This document shows positions 1 through 5,078 of a DNA stretch of 6,481 nt, in pieces. This stretch comes from Chloroflexota bacterium (lineage in GTDB: Bacteria; Chloroflexota; Limnocylindria; Limnocylindrales; CSP1-4): the NCBI GenBank assembly GCA_025355255.1, contig JANYAA010000458.1:1-6481 (forward strand), read 5' to 3'. The notes below the pieces were generated by a model. It was given only the letters and a program-made list of their open reading frames with translations, had not been told where the DNA came from and ran no database searches. The stretch's first letter is position 1, and the number at the start of each line of letters is the position of its first letter. The position numbers and the translations under genes were made by a program.

Positions 1-79
1 CTGGCCTCGAGACGCCGCTACCATCACTCGCGTCCCCGGCGGACGACGCCCGGCAGCCCGCCGAGCCAGCCGCGGGACC
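1..79. other. Left-edge segment before the MFS gene; no independent feature
   Basis: The reading frame of the downstream transporter has no stop codon from position 2 to position 79, so this stretch may be part of its N-terminus. Translated in that frame it is rich in Arg, Pro and Gly, which is unlike a membrane segment and could equally be untranslated leader. I see no convincing Shine-Dalgarno sequence, promoter or hairpin here. Confidence 0.4.
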
Positions 80-1273
80 GTGCCAGGGGTGCCCAAACCG
101 GTGACGGTGCTCTTGCTCGCCCTTGCCGTGTTCCTTGTGCAAGGCGGCTTCCACTTCTACACCGCCACGCTGCCACTGGCGCTGAACGCGGGCGGCGTGC
201 CTGATGCCGCAATCGGCCTCATCGTCGGCGTGTCCGCCGTGGTCCAGATCCCCGCGGCCATCGTGGGCGGCCGGCTGGTTGATCGCTTCGGCGGGGTCCA
301 GCTGCTCACCGCAGGCGGCATCGCGTATCTCATCGGCTCAGCCATCATCGTCCTCCCGCTGGCAGATCCCGCAGGCTCCGTGCTCCCGTTTGTGGCGGCG
401 CGGCTCTTCCAGGGCGCGGGCATCGCCGTCGTGCTGCCATCCGCGCTCGCTCTTGTGCCGGGCCTGATGCCGCCGGGTGGCAACCCGCGCGGCCTCTCGA
501 TCGTGGGTGCTGCGCAGAACCTCACCATCGCCGTCATCCCGCCGCTATCGCTCTTCCTGTTCAACAGCTGGGACATCCACGGCGTGGCGTGGGGAGCCAT
601 CGTGGCTGTGGCGGTAGGGATCGGCCTCTTCCGGGCCATCGGCATACGTCCCAAGCTCGCGGTGCGGCCCGCGACCCCCCACCGCTACGGCATCGCGTTC
701 CGGCGCAGCTGGGCCATCCCGCTGCTGATCACCATCGCCTACGTCGCGCATTGGGGTGCGGTCACCGCCTACCTGCCGATCAGAGCCGTGGAATCGGGGG
801 CGGACGTTGGGTTGTACTTCGCGGCTGACGGAATCGCGATCTTCCTCATGCGCCTGCCGACCGCGTGGCTGGCCGAGCGCGTCTCCAGCAGGACGCTGAT
901 TGTGGTTGGCGCCGTGGCGACCGCTGGGGCCATCGGGATCCTCCTGCTGCCGCTGACGACACCGCTGCTCATCGTGTCCGGTCTGCTTGGCGGCGCGGCT
1001 GGCGGCCTCGTGCTCTCACCGGTGCTGTTTGAACTGTCGAGCCGGGCAACGGATGCCGACCGCGGCTCAGCGTTCACGCTGTATTCCGGGGCGCTCGCGG
1101 GGGCGATCTCGCTGGGCAGCATCGGCGGGTCGCCCGTGGTGGCGGCGTTTGGGCTGTCGGCCGCTCTGGCCATCGGGATTGCGCTGATCGGCGTCGCCGC
1201 GGCGCTCACGCTCGCGGACCACTCGCTGCGCGGTGTGGTAACGGACGGCGTGGCCGCCGAGATGCCCGCATAA
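80..1273 (+). CDS. Major facilitator superfamily (MFS) transporter, substrate unknown
   Basis: This is a 397-residue inner-membrane secondary transporter with about twelve hydrophobic segments in two halves, the usual MFS size. Segments lie near residues 8-24, 43-62, 74-93, 101-127, 139-162 and 166-186, then 212-235, 244-262, 272-291, 294-318, 330-352 and 353-380. The loop after helix 2 carries MFS motif A (GGRLVDRFGG, residues 63-72). Helix 4 carries a motif B-like ARLFQGAG with Arg108. A degenerate motif A copy, WLAERVSSR, follows helix 8 (263-271). A basic central loop (about 187-209) separates the halves. The chosen start is GTG at 80; GTG codons at 89, 101 and 107 are alternatives, none with a decisive ribosome binding site, and the frame is open to the window edge. 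The substrate cannot be told. The neighbouring nicotinate enzyme gene is convergent, so it is only weak evidence for a nicotinate or vitamin substrate. Confidence 0.9.
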   Translation: MPGVPKPVTVLLLALAVFLVQGGFHFYTATLPLALNAGGVPDAAIGLIVGVSAVVQIPAAIVGGRLVDRFGGVQLLTAGGIAYLIGSAIIVLPLADPAGSVLPFVAARLFQGAGIAVVLPSALALVPGLMPPGGNPRGLSIVGAAQNLTIAVIPPLSLFLFNSWDIHGVAWGAIVAVAVGIGLFRAIGIRPKLAVRPATPHRYGIAFRRSWAIPLLITIAYVAHWGAVTAYLPIRAVESGADVGLYFAADGIAIFLMRLPTAWLAERVSSRTLIVVGAVATAGAIGILLLPLTTPLLIVSGLLGGAAGGLVLSPVLFELSSRATDADRGSAFTLYSGALAGAISLGSIGGSPVVAAFGLSAALAIGIALIGVAAALTLADHSLRGVVTDGVAAEMPA

Positions 1274-1275
1274 GG

Positions 1276-1285
1276 ACCCGCGGGT
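1276..1285. repeat. Perfect 10-bp palindrome between convergent stop codons
   Basis: ACCCGCGGGT fills almost all of the 11-bp gap between the MFS stop (TAA, 1271-1273) and the stop of the nicotinate phosphoribosyltransferase gene (TAA on the minus strand, 1285-1287). It has no loop and no U-tract, so it does not look like an ordinary intrinsic terminator. I see no other terminator for either gene in the gap, so transcripts probably run into the opposing gene. Confidence 0.4.
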
Positions 1286-2304
1286 TACTCGCGCCAGCCC
1301 GCCAAGTCGAGCGTCTGCAGGCGCGGGCCTGCGGTTCGACCCGGGATGCGGCCGCGCTTGGCGATCGGCTTCCCGTCAATCTCCTTGATGTCGCCCGTGA
1401 AGTCGATTGGCGTTGCACCGGAGATGTAGCTGCCCACAGCAAACGAGTCCACCGGCGAGCCGCTGTCCTTGAAGTACCTGATCCGCTCTGGCGTGAGCCC
1501 GCCCGATACCGTGATCGTCACGTGGCTGAACCCGGCCTGGTCCAGACGCGCCCGGATCTCTGTGACGAGCGCCGGCGTGACGCGGCCGCGCTCCGACGGC
1601 GTGTCCAGGCGGATGCCGTAGAGCTTGTCGCCCAGCGCGTTGGCAACGCGCAGCGCCTCCTCGGCCTCGTCTTTGAAGGTGTCCACGAGGACGATGCGCG
1701 GGACGTCCGGCGGCATGTCGCGGTCAAACGCCTCGGCCGCCCGGACCGTGTCGCCGAAGATCAGCACCAGCGAGTGCGGCATGGTGCCCGTGGGATTGAG
1801 CCCGGCGAGCCGAGCGCCAGCCGGGGTGGATGCGCCAACGCAGCCGCCGACGATGGCCGCGTAGTCCAGGACGTCGGTGATGTCCGGGTGGACGTGGCGG
1901 GCGCCGAAGCTGATGACCGGCTGAGGCGCGGCAGCCTCAACGCAGCGGCGTGCGGCCGTCGCCCAGCCGGTGGACTGCGCAAGCATGCCCAGCATCGCGG
2001 TTTCGTACAGCGCGAATGCCCGGTAGCGCGCCTGGATCCGGAGGACAACCTCCTTGGGGGTGACGAGATCGCCGTCCTGCATCGCCTCAACGATGGCGCC
2101 TGGCTCATTGGCGAGGACATGGCCGATCAGGTTGGTCGCCTCGCCCATCCCGCACAGGACGGCCTCCTCGCGGGTAAAGACCTCCATCAGGACGACCGGA
2201 TCGAGACCCTCGCGCTCGAGGATGGAGTTGGCGCGGGCAAAGTAGACGTCCGCAGTGGCCCCGGAGAGGATCTCCATGGACGGGCGCGTGCGCTGCAGGC
2301 CCAT
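1285..2304 (-). CDS. pncB: Nicotinate phosphoribosyltransferase, short archaeal-like type (Preiss-Handler NAD salvage)
   Basis: This 339-residue cytoplasmic enzyme is expected to condense nicotinate with PRPP, with ATP hydrolysis, giving nicotinate mononucleotide for NAD synthesis. Visible family features are GATADVYF (residues 15-22), YETAMLGMLAQ (100-110), FGARHVHPD (133-141), the glycine-rich stretch from 153 to PTGTMPHSL (171-179), VDTFKDEAEEAL (207-218), IRLDTPSERG (231-240), TVSGGLTPERI (265-275) and DSFAVGSYIS (286-295). These are phosphate- and PRPP-binding loops of the type II phosphoribosyltransferase barrel. It is somewhat shorter than the roughly 390-residue Thermoplasma enzyme, and no cysteine cluster is seen at the C-terminus. 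The frame is open upstream to 3162, but that part overlaps the peptidase gene in another frame and does not resemble protein. The start ATG at 2304 overlaps the stop of a possible 11-codon leader ORF (TGATG); ATG at 2277 is the alternative. Quinolinate phosphoribosyltransferase is a less likely reading. Confidence 0.88.
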   Translation of the reverse strand: MGLQRTRPSMEILSGATADVYFARANSILEREGLDPVVLMEVFTREEAVLCGMGEATNLIGHVLANEPGAIVEAMQDGDLVTPKEVVLRIQARYRAFALYETAMLGMLAQSTGWATAARRCVEAAAPQPVISFGARHVHPDITDVLDYAAIVGGCVGASTPAGARLAGLNPTGTMPHSLVLIFGDTVRAAEAFDRDMPPDVPRIVLVDTFKDEAEEALRVANALGDKLYGIRLDTPSERGRVTPALVTEIRARLDQAGFSHVTITVSGGLTPERIRYFKDSGSPVDSFAVGSYISGATPIDFTGDIKEIDGKPIAKRGRIPGRTAGPRLQTLDLAGWRE

Positions 2305-2339
2305 CAAGCGATCCGGTGGATGCAGACGGTGGACGTCAC
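2304..2339 (-). CDS. Candidate 11-codon leader ORF coupled to the nicotinate phosphoribosyltransferase gene
   Basis: A GTG at 2339-2337 opens an 11-codon frame (MTSTVCIHRIA) whose TGA stop (2306-2304) shares its last base with the ATG of the downstream gene, giving TGATG, a classic arrangement for termination-reinitiation. The only strong Shine-Dalgarno sequence in the region (AAGGAG, 2355-2350) lies 10 nt before this GTG and 46 nt before the enzyme's ATG, which has no good site of its own. The peptide shows no run of a single regulatory codon, so classical attenuation is not indicated. It could be a real translated leader that sets enzyme expression, or a chance ORF in GC-rich DNA. An 11-codon ORF alone is weak evidence; its site and overlap make it worth listing. 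Confidence 0.38.
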   Translation of the reverse strand: MTSTVCIHRIA

Positions 2340-2349
2340 GACGCTCGAG

Positions 2350-2355
2350 CTCCTT
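2350..2355 (-). promoter_or_regulatory. Strong Shine-Dalgarno sequence (AAGGAG) for the leader ORF
   Basis: AAGGAG on the minus strand is the best ribosome binding site upstream of the nicotinate phosphoribosyltransferase gene. It is 10 nt from the GTG at 2339 and far too distant (45 nt between) to serve the ATG at 2304 directly. In the enzyme's own frame no ATG or GTG follows it before 2304; only a CTG and a TTG do. This is the main reason to take the leader ORF seriously. Confidence 0.5.
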
Positions 2356-2359
2356 GAGA

Positions 2360-2387
2360 GGGGTGCCGTCACGGTCGAGGCTACCCC
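2360..2387 (-). promoter_or_regulatory. Bulged leader hairpin immediately upstream of the Shine-Dalgarno site
   Basis: On the minus strand GGGGT-A-GCC (2387-2379) pairs with GGC-ACCCC (2367-2360), giving eight base pairs with a one-nucleotide bulge (2382 on plus) and an 11-nt loop. The 3' arm ends 4 nt before AAGGAG. The loop begins UCGA, which can pair with UCGA in the CUCGAG that directly follows the Shine-Dalgarno site (2349-2344), so an H-type pseudoknot enclosing that site is geometrically possible. The 5' arm is also part of a perfect palindrome ACCCCGGGGT (2383-2392) that could compete. I recognise no known riboswitch consensus. Confidence 0.35.
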
Positions 2388-2406
2388 GGGGTGCGCGTTG
2401 GCGGCG

Positions 2407-2433
2407 AGTGTAGCGCACGCTCCGTCCTGCCAA
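2407..2433 (-). promoter_or_regulatory. Weak candidate sigma-70-like promoter for the nicotinate phosphoribosyltransferase gene
   Basis: On the minus strand TTGGCA (2433-2428, five of six matches to TTGACA) and TACACT (2412-2407, four of six matches to TATAAT) are separated by 15 bp, or 16 bp if the upstream element is shifted by one base. That is shorter than the ideal 17. Transcription would begin near 2400, giving a leader of about 95 nt containing the hairpin and the small ORF. Placement just after a terminator-like hairpin supports a transcription-unit boundary, but the match could be chance. Confidence 0.3.
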
Positions 2434-2441
2434 ACGGGGGA

Positions 2442-2465
2442 TGACGGCGGGGCGCGGCGCCGTCA
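2442..2465 (-). terminator. Terminator-like hairpin built over the peptidase stop codon
   Basis: A perfect 8-bp inverted repeat, TGACGGCG (2465-2458) and CGCCGTCA (2449-2442) on the minus strand, encloses an 8-nt loop. The TGA stop codon of the peptidase gene forms the first three bases of the stem. It is followed by TCCCCCGTTT, a poor U-tract, so it is at best a weak intrinsic terminator or an RNA-stabilising 3' end. Its position at the end of the three-gene operon and before a possible promoter fits a boundary. Confidence 0.42.
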
Positions 2466-4469
2466 GGCGGCGGCGGATGACCCGCGGGCGCGGCGCCGCA
2501 ATAGCGTGGGCCGCCCCAGGCCGGTCCAGATGGCGGGGGTCAGGACCACCGCGGCTGCGAGCACCGCCAGAAGGAACACGATTCGTCTGCGCCCCTCTGA
2601 CCACGCGCCCGTCCACGCGCGGTACGCCCGTGACGAGGCGTCGATCGAGGCGTCGATACGCCCACCCGAAAGCTCTTGCCCAGCGGCAGCGAAATCCAGT
2701 TCGGGCTGCTCGCCAATCATGCCCATCCTCGAGAGCAGGTCGTGCTCGTCCGTTCGCGCTGCGGCCGCCGTCGCGATGGCGGTGATTGCCGCGCTCTCGC
2801 GGTCGGCTTCGGCCGAGGCCGCATGCAGCGAGCCCGTCTCGAACAGCGTGCGCAACGTGCTCGGCAAGGTGATGCCCGCAGCCGCCGCCTGCTGCTCCAG
2901 CGCCGCGTGCTTCAAGAGCACGGCGCGCGCATCGGCCATCAGCGTGGCTGCGGCGTCGAAGCGCCAGGCGCGAAGGGCGTCGCGGATTGGCCTGGGCAGC
3001 ATCCAACCGTTGGCGACGGCCACCGTCTTGGCATAGCTGGACCGGGCCGCCGTCCTCGCGTCCAGCAGCGCTGCCTCCCCCGGCCGCACCACCCACTTCC
3101 GCCAAAGGTCCGTGAGGTCCTGCCCGCTCGCATCGGCGATGAGGTCCAGCATGCCCCGCCAATCAGGGGCGCCGTCCACGGTCTCAGGCGCCGCGCTGGA
3201 CGTCGCGGTCAGCCCCGACGGCTGATAGGCGCCAATGCCGTCCACCGCCGCCAACCAGACGCGGCGGAGACCGTCGTCGCCAACGCGATCCGCGATGGCC
3301 GACGCGAGGATTGCCGACGCGGTGAACCCATAGGACTCCATCGCCGGATCGACGCCTGCCTCAGCGGGCCAGGCGTTGAGCGGGAAGGCCACCGCCTGCT
3401 GCTCGCTGGTGAGTGAGGGCGCGGGCACCTTCGCCCCGAGCCGGGCCATGACGCGATCCGCGTACAAGCTCGCGAAACCCTCCACCGCCCAGCGGTCGGC
3501 GAGGACCTTGCCGTTGAGCCATCCGTGGACGGCCTCGTGGATCACCGCCTGGTTTGCCGCCCAATACGCCACCTCGATGACCTCCCCAGAGGGGTCGTAT
3601 CGGCCGGCATGGCCTCCGCCGGCCCGGCTCACGGACTCCTGCACCGTCACAGGACCGGTGTGCGGCCAGGGGAGGCCGATCTCGGTGCGGAGAAGCAGCA
3701 GCGCGCCTGCCAGAACCTTGCCCACGCGCCCTGCCCAGCCCGGATCGTCCAGCCAGGAGCGCATCGTCAGTTCCACGTTCCCGTTGGGCACCGACACTGA
3801 CAGCGGCGTGTCGATGAACGTGGGTGTGGCCTGGGCCGAGACGAAGGCGAAGAACCCGAGTGGGTTGTCCAGCAGTCCCGTGGCCAGACGCGTGCCGCCT
3901 GCGTCGGTGGTGCCGGTCTGGGCGAACGAGCCTGACTCCACGGACACCTCGTAGCCGGGCGGGAACTCCACCGCCACCTGGCTTCCAGGCGTGTATTCCG
4001 TTGCGAACGCCCACACGGGGATCGTGACGAGGCTCGTGCCAACCCGGACCAGTGAACCCGGCGCGCCCTTCTGGTCGAGCAAGCTGAAGGTCAACCTGAA
4101 GGCCGCGGTGGACCCGCCGAAGAGGCGCTTGCCAAAGTCGATGCGCAGCGTGGTGGATTTGCTGTCCTTCTTGGCGATGGCCACCTTGGCTCCCTTGAGC
4201 CCGCTGACCTTGGGCGCGGTGGCACCCGCCTGCACCAGGAGGAACGCGTGGTCGAAGTAGTACATCGTCGTCTTGCTTGCGGGCTTGCGGCTGGCAGCTG
4301 TCACGTCCACCACCACCTGGATCCGCGCCTGTGCGGGCTGGACCAGGTACGTGGCGCTGGTGACCAGCGTCAGGTCGGGCGTGGCAGCCTCCACCGAGGG
4401 TGCCAGGGGCACGCTGGCAAGCAGCATCGCCGCGGCGGCGAGCAGGCGGAGGCGCCCGGTGAGCCTCAT
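2463..4469 (-). CDS. Secreted, C-terminally membrane-anchored HEXXH metallopeptidase (gluzincin, M1 / peptidase-MA-like)
   Basis: This 668-residue protein is predicted to face the outside of the cytoplasmic membrane. Residues 1-29 look like a signal peptide (basic start, Ala/Leu core, VEA-A cleavage-like site). Residues 30 to about 240 are rich in beta-type sequence and resemble the N-terminal region of M1-like peptidases. The zinc site is HEAVH (311-315) with a presumed third ligand Glu330 in WAVEGFASLYAD, like the WLNEGFA of M1 enzymes but only 14 residues after HEXXH rather than 18. YGFTASAIL (380-388) resembles the following Tyr-bearing helix. Residues 480-625 look mostly helical. A membrane helix (about 630-650) and the basic tail RPTLLRRRAR (653-662) give type I topology. 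The ATG overlaps the upstream gene's TGA as ATGA, with GAGG 9 nt upstream, so translation is probably coupled. The substrate is unknown; peptidase activity is inferred from the motif. Confidence 0.82.
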   Translation of the reverse strand: MRLTGRLRLLAAAAMLLASVPLAPSVEAATPDLTLVTSATYLVQPAQARIQVVVDVTAASRKPASKTTMYYFDHAFLLVQAGATAPKVSGLKGAKVAIAKKDSKSTTLRIDFGKRLFGGSTAAFRLTFSLLDQKGAPGSLVRVGTSLVTIPVWAFATEYTPGSQVAVEFPPGYEVSVESGSFAQTGTTDAGGTRLATGLLDNPLGFFAFVSAQATPTFIDTPLSVSVPNGNVELTMRSWLDDPGWAGRVGKVLAGALLLLRTEIGLPWPHTGPVTVQESVSRAGGGHAGRYDPSGEVIEVAYWAANQAVIHEAVHGWLNGKVLADRWAVEGFASLYADRVMARLGAKVPAPSLTSEQQAVAFPLNAWPAEAGVDPAMESYGFTASAILASAIADRVGDDGLRRVWLAAVDGIGAYQPSGLTATSSAAPETVDGAPDWRGMLDLIADASGQDLTDLWRKWVVRPGEAALLDARTAARSSYAKTVAVANGWMLPRPIRDALRAWRFDAAATLMADARAVLLKHAALEQQAAAAGITLPSTLRTLFETGSLHAASAEADRESAAITAIATAAAARTDEHDLLSRMGMIGEQPELDFAAAGQELSGGRIDASIDASSRAYRAWTGAWSEGRRRIVFLLAVLAAAVVLTPAIWTGLGRPTLLRRRARGSSAAA

Positions 4470-5026
4470 CCGGACGGCGCCTCGGCCACGGGATCCGCCT
4501 CAGCGAACTCCGCCAGATCCGCCGCGTAGCGCGTCAGCAGCGCCACGCCCGGGCCATCCGCCGACGACGGTGGCGGTGCGCCAAACGGCCAGCCACCGGC
4601 CTTGAGCCACTCAGCGGCATCCGGGTGGAAGCGGTCTGCCATGGCGAGCTGGCGCGCCAGAGCTAGCCCCAGCGCGTAGCAATCCAGCGCGGCGATGGGG
4701 ACTTCTGCAACCAGGACCGGGCGCTCGTCCTCAGAGATGGAGAACTTGACAAACGGCAGCTCGTCGTTCCAGCGCAGCAGCTTGCGGTACGACTTTCGGA
4801 AGCTGTCGTTGATGGGCGGCGCGAAGTGTGCCCAGCAGATCAGCGCCAGCGCCGGGTCGAGGATCAGCGTGACGCGCAGGCGAACACGACGACGGCCATC
4901 GAGCACCAAGTCCCACGACGTGATGCCGTCACGGTTGGCGCGCTCAACCGGCTCCAGCCCAAGCTCCGTGAGCCAGGCCTCGATCTCCGCTGGGGTTCGT
5001 GCCTCGGTCCGGGGCGGGATGAGCAT
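4466..5026 (-). CDS. YbjN-like (type III secretion chaperone-like fold) protein
   Basis: This 186-residue protein has no signal peptide or membrane segment, so it is probably cytoplasmic. The order of elements resembles YbjN-domain proteins: an N-terminal helix (TPAEIEAWLTELGL, residues 11-24), strands with a basic patch (RRRVRLRVTL, 45-54), a hydrophobic strand (LALICWAHF, 60-68), a helix with SYRKLLRWNDEL (79-90), FVKFSISED (92-100), LVAEVPIAALD (105-115) and a long helix ending near AD (130-131). The C-terminal tail is Pro/Ser/Ala-rich and then acidic. YbjN-type domains share the fold of type III secretion chaperones, but their function is mostly unknown, so a chaperone or regulatory role is inference. 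The start ATG (5026) lies 52 nt after glgC with no clear Shine-Dalgarno sequence. The frame runs open to 5425, but that part overlaps glgC in another frame. Its stop overlaps the peptidase start, suggesting linked production. Confidence 0.7.
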   Translation of the reverse strand: MLIPPRTEARTPAEIEAWLTELGLEPVERANRDGITSWDLVLDGRRRVRLRVTLILDPALALICWAHFAPPINDSFRKSYRKLLRWNDELPFVKFSISEDERPVLVAEVPIAALDCYALGLALARQLAMADRFHPDAAEWLKAGGWPFGAPPPSSADGPGVALLTRYAADLAEFAEADPVAEAPSG

Positions 5027-5078
5027 GGGCGGCAGTCTACCGGACGGCTCGGGGCAGACCCGGCCGGCGGGCAGCGCC

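Noticed and set aside
157..654. 165-codon open frame on the minus strand opposite the MFS gene
   Set aside because: It is the mirror of a transporter gene whose motifs and helices are clear; its own composition (Pro/Thr/Ala/Met) shows no domain.
2334..2373. Direct repeat CGTGACG (two copies, 33 bp apart) in the leader region
   Set aside because: Seven-base matches in GC-rich DNA are common, and one copy overlaps the leader ORF start while the other lies in the hairpin. I do not treat it as an operator pair.
1522..3036. 504-codon open frame on the plus strand
   Set aside because: It is antisense to two well-supported genes, has Arg/Ala/Asp-rich composition and no recognisable domain. Long antisense frames are expected at this GC content.
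2305..3162. Long N-terminal extension of the nicotinate phosphoribosyltransferase frame (to 625 residues)
   Set aside because: It lies over the peptidase gene in another frame, is Arg/Gly/Ala-rich and has no domain pattern. Family similarity begins only near 2260. It is an open frame caused by high GC.
2676..3416. 246-codon open frame on the plus strand
   Set aside because: It is antisense to the peptidase gene with Arg-rich composition and no membrane, catalytic or repeat motif.
3361..4014. 217-codon minus-strand frame inside the peptidase gene
   Set aside because: It is an alternative frame of the same strand with Gly/Arg/His-rich shadow composition; the peptidase frame carries the signal peptide, HEXXH and membrane anchor.
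5027..5078. Possible terminator or regulatory hairpin between glgC and the YbjN-like gene
   Set aside because: Only short GC-rich pairings of about four bases can be drawn, with no U-tract, so nothing argues against simple operon read-through.
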